Assembly: GCA_031976175.1 (NCBI GenBank)
Contig: DALYLR010000037.1
Coordinates: forward strand, 1 to 29,621
Direction of reading: 5' to 3'
Origin: DMER01 sp003451645
GTDB lineage: Bacteria > Pseudomonadota > Alphaproteobacteria > Micropepsales > Micropepsaceae
Length of the DNA stretch: 29,621 bases
Shown one piece after another: positions 22,764 through 29,621 of the stretch. Position 1 is the stretch's first letter. The number at the start of each line of letters is the position of its first letter. The translations under genes were made by a program, and so were the position numbers. The notes beneath the pieces were generated by a model. It was not told the origin of the DNA and searched no databases. It saw nothing but the letters and a program-made list of their open reading frames with translations.

Positions 22764-23348
22764 CTACTCAGCAGCGTCGATCTTGCGGTCAGCGGGTTGC
22801 ACTTGGCCGTCGAGCTCCGGCCCATCACCGGCCAGCAGCAAGGCTTTGAGCGCCAAAAGCTCGGCCAATGCCGTTTCAAGCCGCTCGCGCTGATGGTCCA
22901 ACAAGTGCGCGGTGTCTTCCTCGTCTGCCGCCGCACCGTCCTCATCAGCGGCGCCGTCCAGTTCCTCAGCATCGTCTAAGGATGCACCGGCAATGCGCAC
23001 GGGGCCGGGCAAAGGTGCGGGAAGCGATGCTTCGTCCTCGTCATCCGAAACATCCTCAAGCGGCTGCGACCCAGTCAGGCCCGCGGCGATCACCCCACGC
23101 ACGCCTTGCGCCCGCAGGACCTTTTGCACGCCCTTGATGGTATAGCCATCGCCATTCAGGAGCTCGCGAATCCCGCGCAACAGCGCCACATCCGCAGGCC
23201 GGTAATAGCGCCGTCCGCCCGCCCGCTTCAGCGGTTTGACCTGCACGAACTTGCTCTCCCAAAACCGCAGCACATGCTGCGGCACATCGAGCAATTCGGA
23301 CACTTCGCTAATGGTACGAAAGGCCTCGGGAGATTTTTGCACCATCAT
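22764..23348 (-). CDS. MerR-family transcriptional regulator
   Basis: 194 residues. A winged-helix MerR DNA-binding domain occupies about 10-82 (FRTISEVSELLDVPQHVLRFWE, GGRRYYRPADVALL). A strongly acidic linker follows (99-148, many Asp/Glu), then a predicted helix (HQRERLETALAELLALKALLLA) that may dimerise. No metal-binding Cys pattern is present, so it is not a metal sensor of the MerR/CueR type. This regulator directly downstream of ihfA is a recurring alphaproteobacterial arrangement; its targets are unknown. The start is ATG 23348 or 23345. Confidence 0.9.
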   Translation of the reverse strand: MMVQKSPEAFRTISEVSELLDVPQHVLRFWESKFVQVKPLKRAGGRRYYRPADVALLRGIRELLNGDGYTIKGVQKVLRAQGVRGVIAAGLTGSQPLEDVSDDEDEASLPAPLPGPVRIAGASLDDAEELDGAADEDGAAADEEDTAHLLDHQRERLETALAELLALKALLLAGDGPELDGQVQPADRKIDAAE

Positions 23349-23377
23349 TCATCCCAGTGAAGATCGCAGCCGCGCGT

Positions 23378-23719
23378 TCAAACTTGATGGGGTTCCGCCA
23401 CTGTACCCGCCGCCTCGTCGGGTAAAGGTCCGCCATTGATGCGGTCCTTCAAGACGTGGCTAGGCCGGAAGATAAGTACGCGCCGGGGCTCTATCGGCAC
23501 TTCCTGACCTGTCTTGGGATTACGTCCCACCCGGCCGCCTTTAGAGCGGACCATGAAGGTCCCGAAGGAGGAGAGCTTTACTGTCTCTCCACGTGTCAAA
23601 CGCGCTGCAATCTCGTCCAGCACTCGCTCAACAAACGCAGACGATTCGTTCCGCGACAACCCCACCTTTTGATGGACCGCCTCGCTCAAATGCGCCCGTG
23701 TGATCGTGTGTTCGCTCAC
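23378..23719 (-). CDS. ihfA: Integration host factor, alpha subunit
   Basis: 113 residues from the GTG at 23719. IhfA forms a heterodimer with IhfB that sharply bends DNA. Visible are TITRAHLSEAVHQKVGLSR, FVERVLDEIAARLTRGETVKLSSFGTF, and the DNA-intercalating arm GRNPKTGQEVPIEPRRVLIFRPS; a short extra C-terminal tail (about 95-113) follows. No ATG is available; GTG codons at 23719, 23728 and 23740 are in frame. I prefer 23719 because the protein then begins like other IhfA proteins. merR follows 29 bp downstream. Confidence 0.93.
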   Translation of the reverse strand: MSEHTITRAHLSEAVHQKVGLSRNESSAFVERVLDEIAARLTRGETVKLSSFGTFMVRSKGGRVGRNPKTGQEVPIEPRRVLIFRPSHVLKDRINGGPLPDEAAGTVAEPHQV

Positions 23720-23736
23720 CTGTCCCACCGTGTTAT

Positions 23737-23883
23737 TCACCGCGGCCTGCCGCACCAATAGCGCGAATCGGCGCCAAGCCAGGGTACATCCGAGAGGCTA
23801 CCGGCCACGAAAAACGCCGTCAACATCAATGCGATAGCACCGTTCAGGCTCGTGACGCCCTCATAGAGAAGCGCGCCTGCCAT
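23737..23883 (-). CDS. Possible 48-residue small membrane protein
   Basis: An ATG-started frame of 48 residues fills most of the 165-bp gap between the 104-residue protein and ihfA. It encodes MAGALLYEGV then a hydrophobic helix LNGAIALMLTAFFVAGSL (about 13-30), followed by SDVPWLGADSRYWCGRPR. GC at third positions looks coding-like and the direction matches the operon. There is no clear ribosome site before the ATG and no family I recognise. It may be a real small protein or an open frame within a leader of ihfA. Confidence 0.3.
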   Translation of the reverse strand: MAGALLYEGVTSLNGAIALMLTAFFVAGSLSDVPWLGADSRYWCGRPR

Positions 23884-23923
23884 TCAGCAAGCGCGCCCAA
23901 CGCTGAACCAGGTGATGGCAGGT

Positions 23924-24238
23924 TTAGAGAGACTTGAATGCTACTTGGCAAGCGGTCTCTTGCCCTTGGCTTTCTTTCTCCAGGCGCTTGAGGATCTCTG
24001 GCACGCCCTTCTTCAGATCGGCCTCGGATTGCTTCAACTCAGCTGCGATTTGCGAGAACACCGATTTGAGGGTTTGGTTCGCTGCATCCTGAGTCATCGC
24101 GCCCGACTTGACCGACTCATTGATGATTTTGCAGGTGCCGACCACAACGCCCGTGCCGCCGCCGCCTACGCCGCCCGCGAAAAAGCCGATCGCGCCACCG
24201 ATCACGAACACAAGCAGGTAAGCCAAGAACCGAAACAT
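23924..24238 (-). CDS. Small membrane-anchored protein of unknown function
   Basis: 104 residues. A single N-terminal transmembrane helix (FRFLAYLLVFVIGGAIGFFAG, 2-22) is followed by a Gly-rich turn, Cys36 in VVVGTCKIINESVKSG, and a charged, probably helical domain (52-95; SQIAAELKQSEADLKKGVPEILKRL) with Cys97. It has the shape of an inner-membrane protein with a small periplasmic helical domain; the two Cys could form a disulfide. GGAGGAT five bases before ATG 24238 is a strong ribosome site, so the gene is very likely expressed. It lies between fabH and ihfA, which in the familiar arrangement are adjacent. I recognise no family. Confidence 0.75.
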   Translation of the reverse strand: MFRFLAYLLVFVIGGAIGFFAGGVGGGGTGVVVGTCKIINESVKSGAMTQDAANQTLKSVFSQIAAELKQSEADLKKGVPEILKRLEKESQGQETACQVAFKSL

Positions 24239-24281
24239 GTTATCCTCCATGAAAGATGTGGTTGTTTACCCCACTTCTGTG

Positions 24282-25253
24282 TCACCAACGTAACAGGGCT
24301 GAACCCCATGTAAAGCCCCCGCCCATCGCTTCGAGCAGCACGAGGTCGCCGCGCTTGATTCGGTTGTCACGGATTGCCGTGTTCAGCGCCAAGGGCACCG
24401 AGGCCGCAGAGGTGTTGCCATGATCGGCTACGGTTGAGATGACCTTTTGGGGCGGGATGCCGAGCTTGCGTGCCGTGCCGTCCAGAATGCGCTGATTGGC
24501 CTGATGCGGCACGAACCAATCGATGTCCGCCACGCTGAGACCATGGGCCTCACAAGCGGCCGTGATCGACTCCGCGATATTGGTCACCGCATGACGGAAC
24601 ACTTCGCGGCCCTGCATGCGCAGATGGCCAACGGTACGCGTACGCGACGGCCCGCCATCGACATAGAGCATCTCCATGTGCCGGCCGTCGGAATAAAGAT
24701 GCGTCGACAAAATGCCGCGGTCCTCGAGACTGCCCGTCCCGTCTTGGGCCTGAAGTACGACGGCGCCTGCGCCATCGCCAAACAGCACCGCCGTGGTGCG
24801 GTCCTCCCAATCGAGGATGCGGGACATCGTCTCGGCGCCGATCACCAGCGCGGTCTTGCCTTGACCTGCCTTTATGAAGTTGTCCGCGATCGCCAGCGCA
24901 TAAACAAAGCCGCTGCACACGGCTTGGACATCAAAGGCAAAACCGCGCGTGATCCCCAATGCGGCCTGCACGGCCGTTGCGGTCGCGGGAAAGGTGTGGT
25001 CGGGCGTCGTCGTCGCCAGCACGATGAAGTCAATCTGCTCGGCGCTGACTTCGGCCGAGCGCATCGCGTCTTTGGCCGCAAGCACCGCCAGATGTGAGGT
25101 GTATTCTCCCTCCGCGGCAACGCGTCTGCGCTTGATGCCTGTGCGCTCAACGATCCACTCGTTTGAGGTGTCGAGGCGGCGGGCCAATTGGTCGTTCGTG
25201 ACCACATGTGGCGGCAGGAACGCGCCGCACCCCAGAGCAACCGAACGGATCAC
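24282..25253 (-). CDS. fabH: Beta-ketoacyl-[acyl-carrier-protein] synthase III
   Basis: 323 residues. FabH condenses acetyl-CoA with malonyl-ACP to start fatty-acid synthesis. The catalytic triad is complete: Cys113 in DVQAVCSGFVYAL, His250 in WFVPHQANQRI and Asn280 in VADHGNTSAASVP. The N-terminus (NEWIVERTGIKRRR) and C-terminal GGGFTWGSALLRW are typical. The ATG overlaps the plsX stop by 4 bp (ATGA), so translation is coupled with PlsX, the acyl-phosphate synthase of phospholipid synthesis. Confidence 0.97.
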   Translation of the reverse strand: MIRSVALGCGAFLPPHVVTNDQLARRLDTSNEWIVERTGIKRRRVAAEGEYTSHLAVLAAKDAMRSAEVSAEQIDFIVLATTTPDHTFPATATAVQAALGITRGFAFDVQAVCSGFVYALAIADNFIKAGQGKTALVIGAETMSRILDWEDRTTAVLFGDGAGAVVLQAQDGTGSLEDRGILSTHLYSDGRHMEMLYVDGGPSRTRTVGHLRMQGREVFRHAVTNIAESITAACEAHGLSVADIDWFVPHQANQRILDGTARKLGIPPQKVISTVADHGNTSAASVPLALNTAIRDNRIKRGDLVLLEAMGGGFTWGSALLRW

Positions 25254-26335
25254 TGCGCGGCGTCCTGACTGGGTTGTGCAGGCGGCGGCTCGGGGTCGGG
25301 AACCCCGCCGGGCGCCGGTGCGCGGCCAAGCTGCGCCAGGCCCTCTGAAATTTGCGTCGTGAAATCGCTTGCCGCCATGTCGGCCGCCAATTCCAGAGCG
25401 CTCGCAAATCCGGTCGCATCCGTGCCGCCGTGGCTTTTGACCACGACGCCATTGAGGCCCAGAAACACGCCGCCATTCACTGCGCGCGGGTCCATCTTGG
25501 CCCGCAGGACCTTAAAGGCGCCGCTGGCCAGCACATAGCCAAGTTTCGAAAACAGCGAACGCTGCATTGCGCCGCGGATGTAATGCCCCACAAGGCGCGC
25601 CGTGCCTTCGGCGGTCTTGAGCGCGATATTGCCGGTAAAGCCGTCCGTGACCACAACGTCAACCGTGCCTGCGCTAATGTCATGGCCCTCGATGAAGCCA
25701 TAAAAGCGGATGGGCAGGCTGCTGTCCTTCAAGGTCTGGGCCGCGGCCTTAACCTCTTCGTGGCCCTTCATATCCTCGGAGCCAACATTCAAAATACCAA
25801 CTGATGGACGCTCGAGCCCGAACACGGCGCGTGCGAAGGCCTCGCCCAACAGGGCGAAATCCACTAGCTGGCGGGCGTCTTGATCGATGTTGGCACCGAC
25901 ATCCAGCACTACCGATTGCCCGCGGATCGTCGGCCAGATTGCTGCAATCGCAGGCCGCGACAGCCCCTCGATGGTGCGCAGCTGAAACTTCGCCATGGCC
26001 ATTAGGGCGCCAGTGTTGCCCGCGGAGACCACCACTTGCGCCTCGCCCGCCTTCACACTGTCAATCGCACGCCACATCGATGAATTGCGGCCCTTGCGCA
26101 AAGCCTGACCCGGCTTTTCGTCCATCGCCACCACATCGTCGCAGTGGCGGATCTGGCTGACCTTGGCGAGCGCCTGATGCGGCACCATCAATTGCTGCAA
26201 TTTGGCGTGGTCGCCATGCAGCAAGAACTTGACCTTGGGGATGCGGATCTGGGCGAGGGCCGTTCCTTCGACGATTGCTTGCGGTGCGTGATCCCCGCCC
26301 ATGGCATCGATCGAGATGACGAGTTCACGCGCCAC
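25250..26335 (-). CDS. plsX: Phosphate acyltransferase PlsX
   Basis: 361 residues. PlsX converts acyl-ACP and phosphate to acyl-phosphate, the donor for PlsY in phosphatidic acid synthesis. Family segments are ISIDAMGGDHAP (8-18), MWRAIDSVKAGEAQVVVSAGNTGALMA, LDVGANID, ILNVGSEDMKGHEEVK, TDGFTGNIALKT and the Gly-rich GGVFLGLNGVVVKSHGG. A Pro/Gln-rich C-terminal tail of about 25 residues is not conserved. The start is GTG at 26335 with AAGGAC about 9 bp upstream. It stands in the conserved rpmF-plsX-fabH order. Confidence 0.97.
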   Translation of the reverse strand: MARELVISIDAMGGDHAPQAIVEGTALAQIRIPKVKFLLHGDHAKLQQLMVPHQALAKVSQIRHCDDVVAMDEKPGQALRKGRNSSMWRAIDSVKAGEAQVVVSAGNTGALMAMAKFQLRTIEGLSRPAIAAIWPTIRGQSVVLDVGANIDQDARQLVDFALLGEAFARAVFGLERPSVGILNVGSEDMKGHEEVKAAAQTLKDSSLPIRFYGFIEGHDISAGTVDVVVTDGFTGNIALKTAEGTARLVGHYIRGAMQRSLFSKLGYVLASGAFKVLRAKMDPRAVNGGVFLGLNGVVVKSHGGTDATGFASALELAADMAASDFTTQISEGLAQLGRAPAPGGVPDPEPPPAQPSQDAAQ

Positions 26336-26474
26336 GCTGTCAGGTCCTTAACTTGGTGTTGCCTCTACCGCCAGCGATTGGGACCGCTCATAACGGGGCA
26401 ACCGGAGGATTGCTTCGCCGGACCCTAAAGCAGATGTGACCATCTTGGAAACCGCAAATCGTAGCGGTGCAGCC

Positions 26475-26672
26475 TTAGGCTTGCGTGCCGGTCTTTTCCG
26501 CGCGCTCAGCAACTTGGCGGCCGTCATAATGGCCGCAATGGCCGCAAACATGATGCGGACGTTTCAGTTCGCCGCATTTGCCGCACTCAGCATAGGCCGA
26601 GCGGGTCAGCGCATGATGCGACCGGCGCATGTTCCGCCGTGAGGGCGAGGTTTTTCTTTTTGGTACCGCCAT
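26475..26672 (-). CDS. rpmF: 50S ribosomal protein L32
   Basis: 65 residues: MAVPKRKTSPSRRNMRRSHH start, then AYAECGKCGELKRPHHVCGHCG. Cys30, Cys33, Cys43 and Cys46 form a complete zinc ribbon, so this is the zinc-binding form. GGAGAG lies about 9 bp before ATG 26672. It follows the DUF177 gene by 113 bp and precedes plsX by 139 bp, which contains no gene I can support and no clear terminator. Confidence 0.97.
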   Translation of the reverse strand: MAVPKRKTSPSRRNMRRSHHALTRSAYAECGKCGELKRPHHVCGHCGHYDGRQVAERAEKTGTQA

Positions 26673-26785
26673 GACGTCCGTCTCTCCAACCTGTGTGCCC
26701 TCAGCGCAACCCGGCACGGGGGCTGGTTCTTAGGCATCCGAAAAGGGGCGGGAGTGAACCTCAAAATGGCCACGCGCGCAAGTGA

Positions 26786-27340
26786 TTAACTCTGATCGGC
26801 CAGCCGAAAGATGTCTGTGTGCTGTCCAAGCCAGAATTTGAGGCTTTTGAGCACCGCAAAGGGATTTTCTGGTTTCTCGGTCACTGCGTCGCCCGCATCC
26901 GGCTCCGGTGCATTGGGCGCGCGCGGATAAGGATCGAGGCTGAGGGCCAAGTCCTCCACCACCAAGGCGCCGAGGTCCAGGGTGGCCGGCAAGGGCTCTG
27001 GCGGATCGAGCAACATCTCATGCGGCTCGGCTGTTTGCTGCAACATGGCGGCAGGCAGGAATTTGCGATCGATGGTCAGGCGGTCTTCTTTTGGCACCGG
27101 CTCAAGGGTGACCACACAGGTCTGCGCATATCGCGTCTTGATTGTGCCCGTCACCCTTACCCCCGCCCCACGCCATCCCGCGACGAGCAGCTCCGCCGTC
27201 AACTGATCGAGCGCGGGCAGGTCTAGAAATGCCGCAATGGAGGCGCGTTCCTGCGGTTTGGCCTCGATGCGGACCTCCAGGCCCGACTGCGGCAGCGCCG
27301 AGAGGGTTTGGGGCCGCGAGAAATTATGGCCGTCACTCAT
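26786..27340 (-). CDS. DUF177 (YceD) family protein
   Basis: 184 residues. The conserved centre is TGTIKTRYAQTCVVTLEPVP (65-84), the signature of DUF177, with LDLGALVVEDLALSLDPYPR downstream. YceD-type proteins are encoded beside rpmF in many bacteria and have been linked to rRNA processing or assembly; the exact role here is inferred from position. The ATG at 27340 overlaps the stop of the upstream chaperone gene by 4 bp (ATGA). The frame extends upstream to 27403 but only as overlap. Confidence 0.87.
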   Translation of the reverse strand: MSDGHNFSRPQTLSALPQSGLEVRIEAKPQERASIAAFLDLPALDQLTAELLVAGWRGAGVRVTGTIKTRYAQTCVVTLEPVPKEDRLTIDRKFLPAAMLQQTAEPHEMLLDPPEPLPATLDLGALVVEDLALSLDPYPRAPNAPEPDAGDAVTEKPENPFAVLKSLKFWLGQHTDIFRLADQS

Positions 27341-27897
27341 GGCGCCACCTCTGCTGCGATGTCCACAGTGGCCAGCTCCGGAAATTGCACGCGTCCAGCG
27401 CAAAGGTCATCGTCGGCCTGTTCTTTGAGGCTATCATACAGTCTCTGCGCATAGCGGGCGACGGTTTGCATTCCGCCCGCCTCATGCCCGCCATAGAGGT
27501 TGCGCTGGAGCGCGCCCGCAAGGGCCGCGACGTCTGCCGCCTCAAGCGCCTTATCATAGGCAACGGCGCGGCCGTAAAACGCCTCGCCCATGTCTTTGAT
27601 GCGCTTGGGCACCGTCAGGTCGCCCACGCCCATTTCGCGCAACGCCTGATCAAAGTCCTGAAATAACAGGTCAAAAGCGACCTGGGCGACCTTGGCGCCG
27701 CGCGGCCCACAGGCCTTGACCCGGCGAAAGACGATGCTGGCATTCAGGACCAAGAGGTCAAAGCGCCCGTCAAACGTGTCCGGCACTTGACCTGCCACAA
27801 AAAACTCTGGCCTCCGGCTTTGAAAGGCCAGGGTTTGAAAGAGGGCCATCCCGGCTGTTCGCTCGGGCGCCTCACGGAAGAACCTGAAAAATGTCAT
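27337..27897 (-). CDS. Ubiquinol-cytochrome c chaperone (CBP3-like)
   Basis: 186 residues. The segments FVAGQVPDTFDGRFDLLVLNASIVFRR, AQVAFDLLFQDFDQALREMGVGDLTVPKRIKDM and FYGRAVAYDKAL match the CBP3 / ubiquinol-cytochrome c chaperone family, which in mitochondria assists cytochrome b synthesis and bc1 complex assembly. A similar role in bacterial bc1 maturation is likely but inferred. It is coupled by an ATGA overlap with the DUF177 gene and divergent from bamE across about 200 bp, an arrangement I recall as common in alphaproteobacteria. Confidence 0.9.
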   Translation of the reverse strand: MTFFRFFREAPERTAGMALFQTLAFQSRRPEFFVAGQVPDTFDGRFDLLVLNASIVFRRVKACGPRGAKVAQVAFDLLFQDFDQALREMGVGDLTVPKRIKDMGEAFYGRAVAYDKALEAADVAALAGALQRNLYGGHEAGGMQTVARYAQRLYDSLKEQADDDLCAGRVQFPELATVDIAAEVAP

Positions 27898-27972
27898 GGC
27901 TTGAGGGTACTCTCCCCGTCTTGGCGGACGTCAAGGGCTTTTGAACTGTGCATGGCCTCGCGCAATTGAGGC

Positions 27973-27999
27973 TTGCACGCCATCCGCTTTCCGTATGAT
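27973..27999 (+). promoter_or_regulatory. Possible promoter for bamE
   Basis: TTGCAC (27973-27978) and TATGAT (27994-27999) are separated by 15 bp, two bases short of optimal, about 100 bp before the bamE ATG. The -10 is one base off consensus. The short spacing makes this only a candidate. Confidence 0.4.
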
Positions 28000-28099
28000 G
28001 TAGCGGCAATGAGAAGCCTCAGGGAGGTGAGGATAGGTGCGCTACTTGGGCGCATCCTGTGTCCCTGTTGGCCTGTACTGCTCAAGGATCGTGACAGCC

Positions 28100-28564
28100 A
28101 TGACCAAGATTGTTGTGAGTAAGACCGTAGTGGCGCTCATCGCGGCGGGCCTGCTGGCGTCCGCCTGCGCTCCCATCCAGGATGTGCGCGGCTACATCCC
28201 CGATCAAGAAAAGGTCGAGAAGGTGAAGGTTGGCCAGGATACCCGCGACAGCGTCCAGGAGAAGTTGGGCACGCCGTCCTCTTCCGCTGCATTTGGCGAT
28301 CCGGTCTGGTACTATATCTCCGCCGAAGAAGAGCGCTACGCCTTCTTCCAGGCCGACACGGTCACGCGGCAAATCCTGGCGGTCCAGTTCAGCGAGGATG
28401 GCAAGGTGGCCGATATCCGCCGTTATGGCCTCAATGACGGTCAGGTGGTCTCCCTCGTCAGCCGCGAAACGCCGACCCGGGGCCGGGAGCAATCGCTTCT
28501 GCAAGAGCTGTTTGGCGGCATTGGTGCGCCAGGCTCCGCGACACGCGGCGAGCAACCGAAATAG
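28100..28564 (+). CDS. bamE: Outer membrane protein assembly factor BamE (SmpA/OmlA)
   Basis: 154 residues, a lipoprotein: hydrophobic TVVALIAAGLLASAC with lipobox Cys23. The SmpA/OmlA domain shows GYIPDQEKVEKVKVGQDTRDSVQEKLGTPS and the following FGDPVWYYISAEEERYAFF, a typical BamE pattern. BamE supports the BamA complex that inserts beta-barrel proteins into the outer membrane. ATG 28100 is chosen because the signal begins there; the frame is open upstream from GTG 28037, which would hide the signal. The C-terminal ~35 residues (from about 120) are low in conservation. It ends 6 bp from the convergent unrecognised gene. Confidence 0.93.
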   Translation: MTKIVVSKTVVALIAAGLLASACAPIQDVRGYIPDQEKVEKVKVGQDTRDSVQEKLGTPSSSAAFGDPVWYYISAEEERYAFFQADTVTRQILAVQFSEDGKVADIRRYGLNDGQVVSLVSRETPTRGREQSLLQELFGGIGAPGSATRGEQPK

Positions 28565-28570
28565 GCTTGT

Positions 28571-29338
28571 CTATCGGCTGACGCTTTGCGCGGCGTGGTT
28601 GATCATCGCCACCCACTGCTCGGCTGACACCCGGTCTGCGCCAAAGGGGGCGGACACTGTTACAACGGGCGCATTGGGATGTACCCGCAATTGGACATGC
28701 AACGTAACTGAACACGCATGGGTGGTCGTTGCGTGAGAGCGCCCGCCCATCAGGTATGCAAATCCTTCACCCCCAAAAGCAAAGCGGCCACTATGGCGGA
28801 CCGTCGTCTGGCTTGACGTCTCTTCCCTCGTGTAGGCGCTGACGAATTGAGCCGCCGGGTAGACATACCGCATAAATCTGGTCTGCCCGTTGCAAGCATA
28901 GAAGAGCTGACTGGCGGGATCGAACGCGATGGCCCCAGGGATGCCCTCGCCCCACGCATGCAACGCTCCAGCGCGAAAGCCGAACTTCGTCACGTCATTG
29001 GCCATGCTGCGCGCCAGCGGCTGCACGAAGATCCACTGATAAAGGTTATACGCCCATGGAGCGAGCCATAGAAACGTTATGGCCATCAAGATTGCGGCCG
29101 CCGCAAGTGAACTAAAGGCAGCCCCTGACAATGAGTAGGAGCCAAAGACCCCATTGTTTACAAATGCCAAAGCAGCGTAGGCCAGTGGCCAATACAGCGC
29201 TACTGTGTAGACGTGCCAGCCTGTCCGGACCCAGAATGCGCTCTCGCTGTCATGACCCAGATCGGCGCCGTGGGACCAGTCCTGGTCCGATACCGGCATT
29301 GCGACCGCTTGCGCCGATGCGCGTTCCACCTGCCCCAT
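28571..29338 (-). CDS. Unrecognised membrane protein with two TM helices and a C-terminal soluble domain
   Basis: 255 residues from ATG 29338; a GTG at 29365 would add nine. Residues 1-40 are soluble. Two hydrophobic helices follow (about 43-63 and 74-98), then a soluble domain (115-255) with IPGAIAFDPASQLFYACNG, SGRFAFGGEGFAYLMGG and VTLHVQLRVHPNAPVVTVSAPFG. With both helices crossing, N- and C-termini are on the same side, probably the cytoplasm. I do not recognise the family with confidence. The gene stands alone, convergent with bamE and about 145 bp downstream of the hppA end. Confidence 0.7.
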   Translation of the reverse strand: MGQVERASAQAVAMPVSDQDWSHGADLGHDSESAFWVRTGWHVYTVALYWPLAYAALAFVNNGVFGSYSLSGAAFSSLAAAAILMAITFLWLAPWAYNLYQWIFVQPLARSMANDVTKFGFRAGALHAWGEGIPGAIAFDPASQLFYACNGQTRFMRYVYPAAQFVSAYTREETSSQTTVRHSGRFAFGGEGFAYLMGGRSHATTTHACSVTLHVQLRVHPNAPVVTVSAPFGADRVSAEQWVAMINHAAQSVSR

Positions 29339-29437
29339 GATCCCGCCCCCACTCACCTGTGACACACCAGGGCGGTAGTATCACTGGGGCGCGTTAAAGG
29401 GGCCTCAAAGGGGGCGTGACAATTGAACGAACTGAAA

Positions 29438-29458
29438 CGGGGCCCGGTTGGGGCCCCG
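29438..29458 (-). terminator. Rho-independent terminator of hppA
   Basis: Perfect 8-bp stem CGGGGCCC/GGGCCCCG with loop CAACC on the transcript, followed by TTTCAGTT. It begins 26 bp after the hppA stop. The T-run is short, but the stem is very strong, and loop and position copy those of the rpsI terminator. Confidence 0.75.
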
Positions 29459-29483
29459 CTGCAATCTCGCCGTGATCGTCCGG

Positions 29484-29621
29484 TTAATGCGCCAGTGCTG
29501 CCAAGAGCAACAGCGCCACGATGTTGGTGATCTTGATCATCGGGTTGACCGCGGGGCCGGCCGTATCCTTGTAGGGATCGCCCACGGTGTCGCCAGTGAC
29601 CGACGCCTTGTGCGCGTCCGA
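29484..29621 (-). CDS. hppA: Membrane-bound proton-translocating pyrophosphatase, C-terminal end (partial)
   Basis: The last 45 codons of a gene cut by the window edge: HKASVTGDTVGDPYKDTAGP, then NPMIKITNIVALLLLAALAH and stop. This is the nearly invariant C-terminus of H+-pumping inorganic pyrophosphatases (HppA), including the VGDPYKDTAGP catalytic segment and the last membrane helix. The enzyme couples pyrophosphate hydrolysis to ion transport across the inner membrane. The part that separates K+-dependent from K+-independent types is outside the window. Confidence 0.96.
   Translation of the reverse strand, partial: SDAHKASVTGDTVGDPYKDTAGPAVNPMIKITNIVALLLLAALAH

Overview
The window is about 29.6 kb of a GC-rich (by eye roughly 60%), densely packed chromosome from an alphaproteobacterium. 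That assignment rests on family content and gene order, not on a marker tree. The supporting blocks are rplM-rpsI-argC beside a crotonase / CoA-binding protein / O-acetylhomoserine sulfhydrylase cluster, the run CBP3-like chaperone - DUF177 - rpmF - plsX - fabH - ihfA - merR with bamE divergent from it, a DUF2842 protein, and a membrane pyrophosphatase. The genus cannot be told from the sequence alone.

Layout. 0-7.0 kb (minus strand): rplM-rpsI from a recognisable promoter to a strong terminator, then argC, a GNAT acetyltransferase, a fused AtuA-family protein, a uracil-DNA glycosylase family protein, an alpha/beta-hydrolase lipoprotein and a SAM methyltransferase. 7.1-12.6 kb: an ECHDC3-like crotonase, a divergent Mpl-like Mur ligase (minus), a CoA-binding protein, metY, a VapB/VapC-type toxin-antitoxin pair and a glutathione S-transferase. 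12.65-12.83 kb: two diverged copies of a palindromic repeat. 12.8-21.7 kb: mostly plus-strand genes facing minus-strand genes: exported pentapeptide-repeat protein / heme A synthase; DUF2842 + UPF0114 / MFS efflux; HerA-like ATPase / saccharopine-dehydrogenase-like reductase; soluble GAF histidine kinase / GT11 glycosyltransferase. 22-29.6 kb: a second pentapeptide protein, tRNA-Pro(GGG), the merR-ihfA-(two small membrane ORFs)-fabH-plsX-rpmF-DUF177-CBP3 run, bamE, an unrecognised membrane protein and the 3' end of hppA.

How the genes fit together. Most are housekeeping: translation (L13, S9, L32, tRNA-Pro), arginine and methionine synthesis, fatty-acid/phospholipid initiation (PlsX, FabH), respiratory-complex maturation (heme A synthase, bc1 chaperone), outer-membrane assembly (BamE) and proton-pumping pyrophosphatase. 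Accessory elements are the VapBC pair, the GT11 enzyme, the orphan kinase and the repeat pair near 12.7 kb.

The window is compact. No stretch longer than 300 bases lacks a gene; the longest spacers are 21707-21965 (nothing recognisable beyond being a divergent promoter region) and 12601-12841 (the palindromic repeats). Five successive convergent gene pairs overlap at their 3' ends. I found no CRISPR array, rRNA, insertion sequence with a transposase, prophage or integron. I do not see a clearly new multi-gene system; the least explained items are the 12.7-kb repeat pair, the small membrane ORFs inserted between fabH and ihfA, and the unrecognised membrane protein at 28.6-29.3 kb.
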